From the NCBI GenBank assembly GCA_032821775.1, contig JAVLRN010000002.1, positions 1,240,001 through 1,304,000 on the forward strand: a DNA stretch of 64,000 nt. The letters run 5' to 3'. The position numbers were made by a program, and so were the translations under genes. Shown here one piece after another: positions 11,519 through 23,244 of this stretch. The stretch's first letter is position 1. The number at the start of each line of letters is the position of its first letter. This stretch comes from Sanguinoderma infundibulare (taxonomy: Eukaryota; Basidiomycota; Agaricomycetes; Polyporales; Polyporaceae). A model generated the notes under the pieces. That model saw only the letters and a program-made list of their open reading frames with translations. It was not told the origin of the DNA and searched no databases.

Positions 11519-13307
11519 GTTTTGCGAATCCGTTGAACCTAAACCTCGTCTCCCAGAGGCCAGACGCGCCGTGGGCGCGCAAGAAGGACGAGAAGCAGAA
11601 AAAGGAAAACGAAGAGGAAGCGGGAACGAAGGTGAAGCGGAGGGCACTTGAAGAGGAAAGAATATGTATGTCGTCGAAGAAAGGCCGTCATGGACCTGTC
11701 GAGCGCATGGACGGTGATGGACGCCGCTGCCGCCAATGATTGACGTGGTAGCGAAGGGAGAACGGCTCATCTCGTGCAGCGAACTTGACGGGGAGCGATC
11801 AGGACCGTGTCGGGCATCGGTATATGTATAGAGTCGAGACCAATCACTGCACGGCCTGCTTCGGCTCGCAGTTTGTGGCAAGTTGCCGCCGAACAGCCTT
11901 GCCTCAAGCGATCTGCGAGGGCATCAATCACGTTTTGGGATGTCAAACCGATTCTATCAATGCCGATGCGTATGGCTGGTCGGCGTACGGATCTGCAAGG
12001 GCATGCCCACGGTGCCAGGACCCTTGCTAGGTGAGAAGCAAGAAATCTCCCGCACTTGTCGGTCCATGCGATGGAGGAGAAGAAGCTTCTGCCGCTCGCA
12101 TCTGCTCATCATCAGGGACCTTGTTGGCTCCCCTGGCCAATCATACGATTGCGAGTAAATAATCTTCGATCAATCATCTGCAAAAGCTGGCAGGGATGAG
12201 TCCCGAATCAACGTGAGAGCGAAGCTGTAAGTATGCAGTACTCACAAGTCCTGTATCCCGTCATGTCTCGAGGAATGGATAGGCGTACAGCATGATGCGC
12301 CAACGGAGCGCAAAGTGGAGACAGTGGGAGATGAGGAGCACTGGGCCGCGGCGTCTGGGCGCCATGGGGACGAGGCAGCCGTCGATCAAATCGGGTCCAA
12401 CCCTTGATGGATCTCATCACCAGCCACTCGGACAAGTCCCGGAGATTGCAACATTGCCTGCGCGCTGACACTTTGAGCCCAGCTCGTACAACTGGAGAAG
12501 CTATAGTGCAGCTTCAGCCCCACTGACCGTCAAACCATCCATTCTATGGAATTCACAGACGTCAGAACTGACATGAAGGCCAACAGGGTCCAACAGCAAC
12601 ACGAACCGCCTTCGCATTCCCACTGACGAATGCGAGCAGATCCATGCATTACACCTAATCAAGGGCCCAGTGTATATTCCAGCCACCCAACAACCACCTG
12701 CCAGTACTTGGCCGAGGAGCCAAAACCACACCGCAACCCAACACCGGTATAACAGGCAGGACAGTCTACGAACAGATCAGGAGGATGCATACCCATTGCG
12801 TCACCTTTGGCGGGGATCTGGTCGTCAGCCTTACAGCTTACAGCAGGACTTGAGGAAATACCTCACCCGGATCGCCACACTGCACTGGCACGCGATACGA
12901 CAGGCTAAACATACCGCCTGCACAGCCATCCCGCTACCCATCGGATTCAGCGTCGGCGTCCGTGTCATACATGATCGACTCCGAATTCGTCCGACATAAG
13001 TGAATGTTTAAGTCGGTATTGAAGGTTCAAACATTGAACAGGACATCTGGCTCATCCCATCGCGGTCGCCACGGGCGTTTCTGACCTGAGGCGATGGTCA
13101 GTGCTCCACCCGCATCAAATGAAGTCCATCCTTGGGTAGCCAGGATGCGATCCTGCCACCAATCCCAGCGCTAAGATGCAACGGGTGGTACAAACGAAGT
13201 CTGACAGGTGTGGTAGGAGAACACAAATACAACACAACACCCCGATCCCGGGCCCGTAACCTGTCCCCCTCCGGACGCCCGGAAGGTCTGATGCACAGAC
13301 GCACCCA
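11519..13307. other. Gene-poor stretch, no supported gene
   Basis: Both strands contain only short frames without recognisable domains, for example 12670-12999 plus and 12208-12471 minus. I see no TATA-ATG pairing or intron chain that would define a gene. Confidence 0.4.
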
Positions 13308-14183
13308 TCAATAGCGCCGTCGGCGTTGTTGCTGCATCCTGCCCAAAGACAGTTCCCCAAAGCCCTCCGCCATCCCGATGAGCTCGTTCAGCAAATGCGA
13401 CGACCGGTCCGAAAAGGCGTCCTTGTCCCTCTGCTTCTGCGACTTGTTCTTTATCTTGACGGCTCCTGGCTTGTATGACGCATGGTCTGGGGGCAAGGTG
13501 CCGTCCCACACTCCGCCTGAGAGGCGGTAAGGCGATGGGTTGATGATGGCCCGGTTCGCGAACGCGATCCTGAACATGTTCCGGGTTACTTGATGCGGGA
13601 TGCCCCGCGCTACTGCGGAGCTATACAGCAGCGTCAGGGTGTTGTCCACTGAAGGCGCGGACGCCGACGCAAATTGGGACATTGCGCCGCATCCGCAGTA
13701 TCGACCGGGATTCGGGTACAGCGTGTCCAGCGAAGCATCCCATTTCAGCGACGTCGGGAATACGCGGCAGATGATTTCATGGTGATGATGATGCGGCCCA
13801 GTCAGCATTTCATATGCATACCCCGATAGCAGATATCACTTACTACGTCTATCCCATTCGCCCAGCCATTCCTTCATAGCGATTCGACGGACGGGAGAAG
13901 GGCGACTGCTCTGGTACTTTCTCATGTTTGACGCTGCGTGGACAAAGATTGGCCGCCAGAAGCTTCTCAGGGCCGATGTCGCAGCTGGTTGGGCAAGCAC
14001 CGCCGCGGCAGTGGTCCGAAGGAGGAGTCGGTAGAGAGTGTGGAAAGTCGACGGAATGGGTGACGACGGTGTTCCAGACTCTTCCTCAGAAGTGCTATAG
14101 GCGCGACTGCACGAAGACCCGCATCCTGCTGTGATGCGACTGGGGCAAGCGGGGTGAATTCGGGTCCGCAATGCTGCAAGCAT
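13308..14183 (-). CDS. Mitochondrial LYR-motif-like protein, 226 residues
   Basis: Exon 1 (13844-14183) begins with an Arg/Ser-rich, acid-free leader ending RAYSTSEEE, a typical mitochondrial targeting and cleavage context. HTLYRLLLR follows, with the Leu-Tyr-Arg triplet at residues 50-52. The intron 13649-13843 (GTAAGT...TTCAG) splits a Met codon, and exon 2 (13308-13648) continues DNTLTLLYSSAVARGIPHQV and ends in a basic tail. LYR proteins act as assembly factors or accessory subunits for respiratory complexes and Fe-S transfer. Here only the triplet and the leader support that, so the specific partner is unknown. The rest resembles a conserved Agaricomycete protein without an assigned role. 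Confidence 0.55.
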
Positions 14184-15304
14184 GAGTAGTCGTGTGGATC
14201 GACGGTGTCCTGGCGATCAGCTACTTGCTGTGAGGATGTTGAGCATACATACAAAAGATATTCAAGTAAAAAATATACACACATTCACTATGCCGCGCGG
14301 GGGGAGTGTGATGGTAGCACTCGGAGGAGATCTTTGCCTGCGTGCTATTCAGGCGTCATCAGTAGGTGCGCGGTCAAGAATCTGAGGGCAATTCTTACGG
14401 AGAGTCGGGTATACCGTCTGAATATCTTGGGCCTTGAGACTCTTGAGAAAAGAATCCGTTCAGAGAGACATTTACGGCAGAATGAGCCCAGCCAGCTCGT
14501 CAATGCGGCGGTGACGGTAAGAGGATGAGTGTGACGAATTCGGACCGCTGACGTGTGTCACGCTGAGAGGACCCCGAACACCCGCAGTGTCCATGTTCAG
14601 GCTCCTCTTCCCACTGCCCAGTACTCATTACGTTTGCTCGAAGCTCGACTCTATTTCCCTTCGCTTTCAAGTATGCAATCCAGGGTTTTACAAAGGCTCA
14701 GCATGAATCTGAATCATGATCGATTGATCCCGCTTATCGGACGGACTGCTACAAGTCTGGCTCTCGGCCGGGAGCCTGTGCACGTCGGACTAAAAATTGT
14801 GGCCACGGTTTGACCGGCGTCCCAGTAAGTCCTTACATGCTGACTTTCATGAAGCGGTATTTCCGTATATACTTTTCAGATATGCAGCCTCGTTTTTAAC
14901 AAAGCAACGCAAGATCCAAATTGGTGGCCGCGCTAGTGGCATCGGAGCGCGACACCTCCACGGACCACTTGTGAAATGACCTTGGCTGTAAATCCGCATT
15001 CTATCCTTTCTGAAGAGGAACTGAATATAGCTGCATAGGTTCCTCGAGTCTCGAAGACGCTCGTAAGTCACCTTGCCACTATAGCTGCCTCCGACGGGGT
15101 CGTGATTGGTGATGCGCATGGATAGGCCGGTGCGTACACAGTAATGTCATAATGATCGCGAAGCATCAACACAATAATACAGATAAGTTATGTGATGAAC
15201 GGGGATGAATGAAGGGTTTGTGGGGCGTTATAAAGACCCTTATTGCGGTTCGTCCTCCTGCTCGTTCTGACATCGCGTCAGACTTCCAATTCATTCCAGA
15301 CTGA
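14184..15304. other. Intergenic, no supported gene
   Basis: Short frames on both strands have no motif. A minus-strand frame at 14847-15119 is likely chance or a downstream exon of the small gene starting at 15475. Confidence 0.35.
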
Positions 15305-15475
15305 TCAAATGCTACTCACCTCTGCAGGAGTGACTGTCTCAGCGACATTCTCCACTGCGATTAGCCGCGCAGCGGCTACTTTCAGTGAGATGCGACGGGC
15401 TCGGATGATCTCGGCCTGCTCCGAGTCCCAGCTATCTTCGCGCGAGATTGGTACGGGTGTGGTGGGGGCTTGCAT
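15305..15475 (-). CDS. Small protein of about 56 residues, TATA-driven (hypothetical)
   Basis: ATG at 15475 lies about 43 bp below a strong TATA box. The product is charged and helical-looking (EIIRARRISLKVAAARLIAV), with no membrane segment or cysteines. Translation stops at 15305 if unspliced, but a GTGAGT donor at 15314-15319 would end the first exon after 52 codons and lead to an unidentified second exon. I do not recognise the sequence. The promoter geometry is the main support. Confidence 0.3.
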   Translation of the reverse strand: MQAPTTPVPISREDSWDSEQAEIIRARRISLKVAAARLIAVENVAETVTPAEVSSI

Positions 15476-15517
15476 CGTTTATGGTCGCTTGCTCCCCGCT
15501 GTACGGCGACAGCGAGG

Positions 15518-15525
15518 CTTTTATA
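15518..15525 (-). promoter_or_regulatory. TATA box upstream of the small minus-strand gene
   Basis: The minus strand reads GGGTATAAAAGCC, a textbook TATA element 43 bp before an ATG. Confidence 0.5.
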
Positions 15526-15896
15526 CCCGCTCTGTGGCCTCTTTTTTGTATGCGAAAGGAGTTGGCAAGAACAATGCAACAATTGAAATTTCGAGCGCAT
15601 GCACAGCATCTCGGTATGTAATGTTCGTCGACTTCACGGAACTTTAAGCGCTTCGCTGACGCTTTACCCCGTAGAACAATTCCTCTGATGAACATTATTG
15701 CAAGCGGACGGGACTTCGATGTCAACTCCTTTGATTCGACGCTCAAAGAATCGTTACGGCGCGCGACGTGGCCGAGTCGTCCAAAGCGTTGGCGGTGGGC
15801 GGCCATTGTGCAATGGCCAACGACTCAAGCGTTTGCGGAATCCAAAGCGTATGGTCAATGCACACTTACCCCGCGATAAGAGTGTAGGTTCCCAGG
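15526..15896. other. Divergent promoter region
   Basis: Lies between the minus-strand TATA at 15518 and the plus-strand TATA at 15897. Nothing coding is supported. Confidence 0.35.
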
Positions 15897-15903
15897 TATA
15901 TAA
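15897..15903 (+). promoter_or_regulatory. TATA box of the gene at 16003
   Basis: GGTATATAACTCC lies about 100 bp upstream of the ATG at 16003, and a pyrimidine-rich leader follows. Confidence 0.5.
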
Positions 15904-16002
15904 CTCCTTGAACTCGTTTCACTTGCCCTCAGCTACTCAGCCAGCCTTCCAATTATCACCACCAAAACTTCTTGCACTCCTCCCGTAGATATCTCTGTTA
16001 CA

Positions 16003-17127
16003 ATGGACGCTCAGCGGTTCGACCCGACACAGAAGAAGGTGTGTAACTTTTCCCATGTTACGCAGTATGCATCTGCTCACCAACGACTCCCAGCTGCGGC
16101 CCCCGCCGTTGAGCATTCCGCAGGAACCAGAGATGGGAGTGAAGACCGGAGGACAACAGGTTGTCCCCAGGACGCTTGAAGCAGGTGCCGATAACGAGGA
16201 ACGGTATGCTAAGGTGCTCCGGGTGCCTCCGCCCACTCCCGTTAGGGCGCGTCGCGACCGGTCTCGCGATGCCCGGCGTATCGACAAGGTATGTCGCCAG
16301 ATCACGTTCTGAGTACCATCTCAGAACACTCATGCTGCTCTTACCAGTCGATGATCGCGTCGCCTGTCACCTCCCCCGGAGTGCCCTTCCCCACTCCGAC
16401 CGTCCCCGGGTTTGCGACGACGGACGTGACGCTTCTTGACTCGGTGGCATACAAGTTCCCCTCTCCGACCGCCGGAGAGGAATACTCCCCTATGCCGTCC
16501 GCCGTCTCCGACGTGGGGACGCCTGACGGCGACCACGTCGACCGCAAGATCATCCGCCCCACGCGCAGCCGCCTGAGCCTCAAGCGGTCGTTCGGAAACC
16601 TCAAGAAGGCCTGCTCGACCACGAATCTGCGCAAGACGTCCGGCAGCACCGCCCACCTGCCCCCCGTGCCGCCGGTGCCCCCGATGCCCGGCTCCGCGAC
16701 GCTCGGCCTCGACACGTCCGTCTACTACTCGAGTTCCAACGACACCCTTGCCAGCGCGGTGACCTCAATCTCGCGCCTCCCCTCCCCCCGCACGCCCAAG
16801 GGGACCGCCTCCCTCTCGTCCCCGGTGGCGCTGCACGAGGTGTCGGAGACGCTGCGCAAGCTCGCGTCGCGCCTCGACCTCCGGGACTGCGCCAGGACCA
16901 CCGACCGGCACTTCGACGAGACCGTCGAGTATTACGAGCGCACCTGGGCGCGCGCGGAGACCGGCGAGGGCAGGATCGAGGTGTGCGTCAAGGAGACCAA
17001 GGAGACGGTCGTGGGCCCCCACCCCCACGCCCGCCCTCCGAGGGCGACGCGCCCGGACGGTGTTGGACTGTACGCCCAGCCGCGCTCGCGCAAGAACACG
17101 ATGCCCCGTGGGGATGTCAGGCAGTAA
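16003..17127 (+). CDS. Ser/Pro-rich protein of unknown function, about 335 residues
   Basis: Three exons join in phase: 16003-16038 (MDAQRFDPTQKK), 16094-16288 and 16348-17127, with introns GTGTGT...CCAG and GTATGT...CCAG. A basic motif (TPVRARRDRSRDARRIDK) is followed by Ser/Thr/Pro-rich sequence. After it come RSRLSLKRSFGNLKKACSTT, a proline string (HLPPVPPVPPMPG), and a more ordered C-terminal part (VSETLRKLASRLDLRDC) that may be helical. No catalytic motif is seen. The proline string and basic patches suggest a scaffold or signalling-adaptor type protein, but that is a guess. I do not recognise a family. Confidence 0.62.
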
Positions 17128-18209
17128 ACGCCGATCATCACTGTACTATTAACCACACTCATTCAACACAGCTCCTCTCGTTTCTTGGTTTTTTTCCCAT
17201 CACTTACACTAGCATCGCCTCCTGCATAATGACGGACTTATTTCAGAACCCCGGAATCCCTGCACCACTTATGTATCTATATGCACACCACTGTCCACTA
17301 CCAGCATGCCTTCCTTAGAATCCTTACCATGTTTAAGCGCAATCTGTATCTTACCTTCCGCACTAACTGAATATAATCGTTCCCCTCCACGCCGTACGGA
17401 AGTGCCTTCATGAAGTCTCCGAACGACTCGCAAAGTCAAAACCAACTCGCATCGGCCACACCACACCGGTCACCACGCGCGCGCCACGCCGAAACAAGAC
17501 GGCGCTGAGATCTCGAGGCGGCCAAAACGTACACACTTATATATTGCGATTCAGAGAGAAAGAACGAACGAAAGGCGGGAGGCGCGAGCGAGACCAATAT
17601 AATACCAAGTGATCGATCGACGGGAGCGACACGACGAATAACAATTTGCAGACGTCAGACGTGAGATGGATGTTCGGATGAGAGGTGCGAGAGAGGCGTT
17701 TGGAGACGAGCGAGGAGAGAGGAGAGAGAGGGAAGAGACAAGCCTGTCCGCTGCAGACCGAAGAGCGAGGGAGACATGAGAGAGAAAGAGAGAGAGGGAT
17801 GTCGATGTCGAGCTTGTGTGTGTGACGATGACGATGACGATGATGATGACGATGATGATGATGTATGTCTTGTATGTGTGGATGGATGTATGAACGAACA
17901 GGACAGAACAAAACATAACAGACAGGTGAGCGGAGCGAAAGAGGGGCGTACACATACGTTACGTACACTGCTCGGAGTGACAACGGAGAATCGCTAACTA
18001 CTACATACGGACAAGAAAATGCAATACAGAAAACCATGGCATGCGGAGATGTTAGTCGCCGCGCGAACGTCTACATAGGAAAAAGCGGCACGATGAGGGA
18101 AAGGATAAGCCTCACTCAGCCTGAAAGCGATCCAACGCGTTACGGTACAATCAGCCACGCCCTACATCGGGAAGCAACATAGCAGTCATTGCTCACCAAA
18201 CACCCAAGC
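17128..18209. other. 3' region with a GATGAC-type repeat
   Basis: Convergent intergenic space between two coding genes. It contains a GAY-rich simple repeat at 17824-17863 and purine-rich GAGA tracts around 17690-17800. No gene is supported. Confidence 0.4.
17824..17863 (+). repeat. (GATGAC/GATGAT) microsatellite
   Basis: About thirteen GAY triplets in tandem in a non-coding position, followed by ATGTATGTC. Likely length-polymorphic. Confidence 0.6.
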
Positions 18210-20252
18210 TCACTGCACGAGCGCACCGCCAGCGGGCTTGCCCTTCCCGTCATAAAATATCGACCCCGGTGGCGCGACGGGCACCTGCATCGCCATCCCG
18301 TACGGCATCGCCGTAGGCATCACGCCAAACGGCTGATACATCGGGTACATGCCCGGCTGGTACATCGGCCATGGCCCACGCGGCGCCTGGGGGTGATGGT
18401 GGTGGTGATGGTACTGCATCTGCGCCGCGTGCATGTACGCCGCCGGGTTCGGTGCGCCGTACGGCCCGGGGTATGCGCCGACTTGCGGATAGGGCGCTGG
18501 GCCTCCTGGTGCGCCGTGATAGAGCGGCGGCATGTGCGGCAGCTGTGCTGGGCCGGACGCAGGGGTGTGCGGGACGGTGAGGCTCATCGTGGAGGACGCG
18601 GGCGAGAAGGTGGAAGGGGGCGGATGGGACGCGTTGCTGCCGGACGATCGCTTGTGTCCATGACCGTGACCATGGCCGTGGCCGTGCTTGTTGGACTTCG
18701 GCTGCTGGTGCTGTTGGGGTGCTGAACCAGCAGGAGGCGGCGGCTGCTGTTGCGTCTGCGTCTGTGGAACCTGAATGATCCAACCTCCGTCAGTCACTAC
18801 CGAGCGAGACGATGAACCCTGGCGCACTACGCCTGAAATCCACCCATCTGTGCTCGTGCTCGCGTTCTCCTCCGTTGAATTCGCATTCGCAGCAGGAGAG
18901 GAGGCCGCGTCGAACTCCCCGTCCTTGCTGGACGAGGCCTGCCGCCTACTGCCGCTCGACTTCTTCGCCTTCCGGCCCGAACCCACGCTGCCCGAGGACC
19001 GGAGGCGGTCGACAATCTCACGCGTCTTCGAGTTACGCGAGCGCGAGGTGGGCGAGCCGTCCGTGAGGAATGCAGGCAAGAACGCGGCAGAGGGGCGGCG
19101 GGGAGTTGTGCTCCGCGTATTGCCCAGGCTCTGGGTGCCGGACGAGCCGGGCACGGTCTCCGCGTCGTCGGCGACCTCGATGTAGAACCCGCTCTCGTCC
19201 TTCTGGAGCGAGGGCGGTAGGGAACGAGACTCACGCCGGTCGGCGGGGGAGGTCGAGTTGAGGGACGGGAAGTGGAAGTTGTACGTGGGTGACGAGAATG
19301 GGGAGTCGGAGGAATTCGAAGAAGACGTCAAAGGTGGCGTGGTGGGTTCCCGTGATGATGCGCGGTTGGGGGTCGAGGGGATGAAGGTGAGTGCGGCCGC
19401 GCTCAGGAGTTTCGAGGGGAGGGGCGAAAGCACGGTTGGGGGCTCGGTCGAGACATCGCTGGAGACGATGCGAGCGTACGAGGCCTTGGCAGGCTTGGGC
19501 GTCGATGGCGGGGGATCAGACTCGACCGACGTTTCCGAATCCGTAAGATCAGCCGTGCCGGGAGAGCTCGGTGCGAGCGTTGGGCTTTCAAGGTTATTGA
19601 GATCCCAAAGCGGGACGTCTTGTGCTAGCGAATCGACGTCTGGGAGAGCGCCCTGCTCGAGGATACCACCCAGGAGCTCCCGGACCCTGTCGTCCCAAGC
19701 CCCGTCGGTATAGGGGGACTCGGGGGACGCAGATCGCTCGTGGGGCGCGGGCTGGGGGAGATCATCGGATGGGAGGATAGCAACTTCGAGCTCGTACCGC
19801 CTGAGAGCCTCCTCCGCCGCACGAACGCCACAAAGCGCAGTGTTCAAAACCACATCTCCGGCAGCACCTGCAGCGGCACGGTGAGCATCGCCCGCGATCC
19901 TCCTTCGTCTCCCGCGTGCGAGAAGGTCGTGATAATGGGGGGGCCGGGGGTGATCCGGCTTTGTCTTGTAGGCCCAGGAGATGGCCCGAAAGGTCGTCTT
20001 CCACCAGTCGTCCTGGAGGATCTCCCAGTCCCACATCTCCCGCGGCGGGTCGTGTGCGGGTCCGGCAGGGCCCATAGACGGATGGGAAGAAAGCGTGGAG
20101 GGTGATGCAGATGCAAAGCGAAAGTAAGGGCAGAAAGGGAGAAGAGGAGTCAGGGGAGTCCGCGGTGGCGACCGAGCTGCAACCGCTGGATGGGCCGACC
20201 CCCGCTCCCGGCTTTGAATGAATGGGGAAACAAAGGAGGTTATCGGCCTCAA
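18210..20252 (-). CDS. Low-complexity protein with a PAM2-like motif
   Basis: One uninterrupted frame of 680 codons from 20252; an internal Met at 20075 before GPAGPAHDPPREMWDWEILQ may be the true start, because the preceding 59 residues look like leader sequence. Residues 283-292 read LSAAALTFIP, which fits the PAM2 pattern L-N-x-x-A-x-x-F-x-P except for Ser in the second place. PAM2 motifs bind the MLLE domain of poly(A)-binding protein. The C-terminal 200 residues are rich in Pro, Gln, Gly, His, Tyr and Met, with (HG) repeats and a His run. That composition is common in RNA-granule proteins. No RNA-binding fold is visible. A role in mRNA metabolism is an inference. Confidence 0.6.
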   Translation of the reverse strand: MRPITSFVSPFIQSRERGSAHPAVAARSPPRTPLTPLLPFCPYFRFASASPSTLSSHPSMGPAGPAHDPPREMWDWEILQDDWWKTTFRAISWAYKTKPDHPRPPHYHDLLARGRRRRIAGDAHRAAAGAAGDVVLNTALCGVRAAEEALRRYELEVAILPSDDLPQPAPHERSASPESPYTDGAWDDRVRELLGGILEQGALPDVDSLAQDVPLWDLNNLESPTLAPSSPGTADLTDSETSVESDPPPSTPKPAKASYARIVSSDVSTEPPTVLSPLPSKLLSAAALTFIPSTPNRASSREPTTPPLTSSSNSSDSPFSSPTYNFHFPSLNSTSPADRRESRSLPPSLQKDESGFYIEVADDAETVPGSSGTQSLGNTRSTTPRRPSAAFLPAFLTDGSPTSRSRNSKTREIVDRLRSSGSVGSGRKAKKSSGSRRQASSSKDGEFDAASSPAANANSTEENASTSTDGWISGVVRQGSSSRSVVTDGGWIIQVPQTQTQQQPPPPAGSAPQQHQQPKSNKHGHGHGHGHGHKRSSGSNASHPPPSTFSPASSTMSLTVPHTPASGPAQLPHMPPLYHGAPGGPAPYPQVGAYPGPYGAPNPAAYMHAAQMQYHHHHHHPQAPRGPWPMYQPGMYPMYQPFGVMPTAMPYGMAMQVPVAPPGSIFYDGKGKPAGGALVQ

Positions 20253-21509
20253 TCACACATGCGCGGGCGTCGTGGATAAACGAGGGGAGCAGCACCTTGT
20301 CGTCGTCGTGAGGAGAGTTGCAATGCGGCGCTTAGTCACCCCTCCAGTCCCATATACCCACCCACAGCGCCTGAGCGAGTCCACCTCCTCCTCTTCCCCC
20401 TCGAACGTCCCAGAATTCGCTCAACCGTGCTACGTACATCCAGAGCCAGTCTTCCCTGTCGCCGTGATGGAGGTAAGCAGCAGTGCTGCACAGCGCAGCA
20501 ACAACCTCCACCCCACTGACAGGCCGCCCTCGTGCTGCAATAGGAGGTACAATCGCTGCCTACTTCAATCGCCACACTCCGTGCCACGCATGATCTGCAG
20601 CTCGATAAGCACAGATCCCACCGTGCGGCAAAACGCAAGTACGTTGTGCCACTCGCCCTCGCAAAAATCAGCGCGAGTGGCACAACAGCGAGCATCGCGG
20701 AAACAACACGACAATCTGGCCCTTTCTAGCTGTGGCCGCCCTGTTCCAAGGATTCCCTCCAGGACGCGCACAAAACACCGCTACGGTGATCCGATCCATA
20801 CATATTCGCACCAGGTGACGGGCTCGAGGCGTGTGCACCCACGTCAGGCAAGGTTCGTGGCCGAATTAACACTCTAGATGAAGCTACTTCGCACGCGTCC
20901 ATTCATCCCAGGACCGACCAAGGGACCATCTCAATTAAGACACGCTGGAGGGGTCGCGCTCATGACGTACCAATTGACCCTAGAATTGCGATAGGCTCAA
21001 CTGGTAAGTGATTTGCAAGCCCAAGTAGTCAGGTCCGGTCCTTCCAGTGACCTCGCTTTCTCCGGCGAACCTACTTGTGTAAACGTCGGCCCAAGACCAT
21101 GGCGCATACGAATTGTGAGCTCACGTTGTCCATCGTCATATTAGCTTGATCAGGATGCCTCAGGTCCCAAACAACCAAGGTATATGGCCCTGAGTCAAAG
21201 GTTAGGTTTTAACCTATCTACGCGGCGAGCATAAACGAACCTTGGCTAACCGGCGATTCCACGGAGCGACGGTGCTGCTCGGTGCATGAGGTCATCTTAC
21301 CACACTCGGAGCCGTTCCGTATTACGAAGGTGCATAGATTCATCCTCTACATACCATGTAACGTACAGCGGCCGGCTCATCGTGCGATAGTGCAAAGGGG
21401 TGTGACTATATGCAGCGAGAGATTATACACAAGCGAGACACGAGACGACAACAAAAACACAACCATGACCATTGTCCATATCCATCCTTGCCTAATCCAT
21501 GCTCACGAA
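20253..21509. other. Intergenic with a perfect 14-bp inverted repeat
   Basis: A plus-strand frame of 219 codons (20218-20877) overlaps the start of the minus-strand gene and has no motif; it is probably chance. The hairpin at 20643-20686 is the notable feature. Confidence 0.35.
20643..20686. repeat. Inverted repeat, 14-bp perfect arms
   Basis: GTTGTGCCACTCGC (20643-20656) and its exact complement (20673-20686) flank a 16-nt A-rich loop. No gene or terminal duplication is associated. Confidence 0.65.
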
Positions 21510-23244
21510 TCACGCGAACGTGGCGTTGTTGAAGATGAGCAGGTTCGGCGAACCCGAGGGGAGCTCAGTGAACACACCCTTGGTCGCAAGTGCGAGGAGC
21601 GCCTTCTTGAGCTGCGCGGGCGTGAGCGTCGGGTAGGGAGCAGGGACAGGAGCCATGACGGACTCCTGCATGAGCTCGGGCGGGGGAAGGAAAGTCGCGA
21701 CCCATGAGGGCATCGCCGAGTACGCGAACGCGTAAGCGTTCGAGAGCGACGACGGCGAGAAGTAGACCTTCTCCGACGCGAGGTCAGGTGCAAGGGCGGG
21801 GTTGAACGTCACAGAGGGGTAGAGCGAAAGGAGGTACGCGAGCAGGCCGGCGGTGTGGGGCGAGGCCATCGAAGTACCGGACATGGTCGTGATCGACGAG
21901 TTGCTCCCGATGTACGTCGAGAGGATGTTCAGGCCGGGCGCGAAGACGTCAACGCACGAGCCGTGGTTCGAGAAGTACGCGCGCTCATCACCGAGGGTAG
22001 ACGCACCAACGGTGACGGCCTTCTCGGCAGCCGCGGGGGAGTTGTTGCAAGCGTCCCTGTTGTCGTTGCCGGCGGCGACCGCGAAGTGCATGCCAGCATC
22101 GACAGCGCGGTTTACCGTGTCGTCGAGGGCGCGCGACTTGCCACCGCCGAGCGACATGTTGGCGACAGAGCCCTTGTGGGAAGTCTTGCCGGTGCGCATG
22201 AACTCCTCGAGGGCAGCCTTTGCCTTGTCAGCTGCAGTCTTGGCAGCCCAGGCGACGCCGCCGACGACATCCGACATGGTGCCGGAGCCGTTGCTGCCGA
22301 GCACCTTCACGGCGATGACGTTCGCCGCCTTGGCAACACCGTACTTGCGGGATGCGATGGTGCCCGCGCAGTGAGTGCCGTGACCGTTGCCGTCCTCATC
22401 AACGTCATTCTGGGGGATGGTCTTGCCCCATGCAGCACGACCCTCGAACTCGAGGTGCTTGGTGTTGATGCCGGTGTCGATGACGTAGACATCGACGCCA
22501 GATCCACCGTCGGCCTCGTACTCGTACTTGGTGAAGGTGCCGAAGGTGAGCTTCGCGCGGTGGCTGATACGCGCAAGACCCTAGAGGAACAGGATGTCAG
22601 CAAGCAAGCACGCAGGACGTGGTGACCAGGTAAAACGCGCTGCGTCAGCGACCTGAACGACAGGGGATCTATGCTTCACTCCCGCACATGTCTCCGTATG
22701 CGGACAAATTCCCCCTGCTGCCGCCCAGTCTGAGCCGAAGAAGGACGCGCGCCGGGACATATCGTGTGACCAGAAAACGCAACTCGCAACTCACCCAAGG
22801 AGCGCCCTTCTGGGTGGCATGCTTGGCCGTGTCGAAGTCTGCGTGCCTCTCGACCTCGAGCGTGCGCACGATCTGGTCCGCCTCGACATAGTCGACCTCG
22901 GGCATCATCCGGATGTGCTCGACGACGTTCCGGCTGAACCTGCCCGCGTACCCGCTGATGTGCCCGTCGTAGACGTGCGTAAGACCCGCAAACGCGTCTG
23001 CGTCTGCGTCGGCGGCGTGCACGTTCTGGACAAAGTTCATGTGGTTCGCCATGAGCGCGGGCGCGGTGCCGTGCTTGAGCATGACGATGTACGAGTTGTT
23101 GACCGTCCCGTGCGGGTGCTCGTCCACGTGGAGCGGGGCGACGGTCATGCCCGGGACGCGACGGGGCGAGTCATGGTAGGTCGAGAGGGGGGTGGCCGAC
23201 GCCAACGAGACGGCCAAGAGCGTTAGATAGAGAGAGCGGGCCAT
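21510..23244 (-). CDS. Secreted subtilisin-like serine protease (S8, proteinase K type)
   Basis: Two exons, 22795-23244 and 21510-22580, join in phase to give 506 residues. A signal peptide (MARSLYLTLLAVSLASA) is followed by an inhibitor I9 propeptide (NNSYIVMLKHGTAPALMANH ... YVEADQIV) and the catalytic domain. The triad is visible: Asp185 in IDTGI, His217 in GHGTHCAG and Ser387 in GTSMASP, with the oxyanion Asn322 in AAGNDN. After the catalytic domain the protein has a roughly 100-residue C-terminal extension ending in NLLIFNNATFA, as in related basidiomycete proteases. The intron (22581-22794, 214 bp) is longer than its neighbours. The product would be an extracellular endopeptidase for nutrient release or a vacuolar protease; the extension favours the secreted group. 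Confidence 0.9.

Noticed and set aside
20218..20877. Open frame of 219 codons on the plus strand
   Set aside because: Overlaps the start of a better-supported minus-strand gene, low sequence complexity, no motif.
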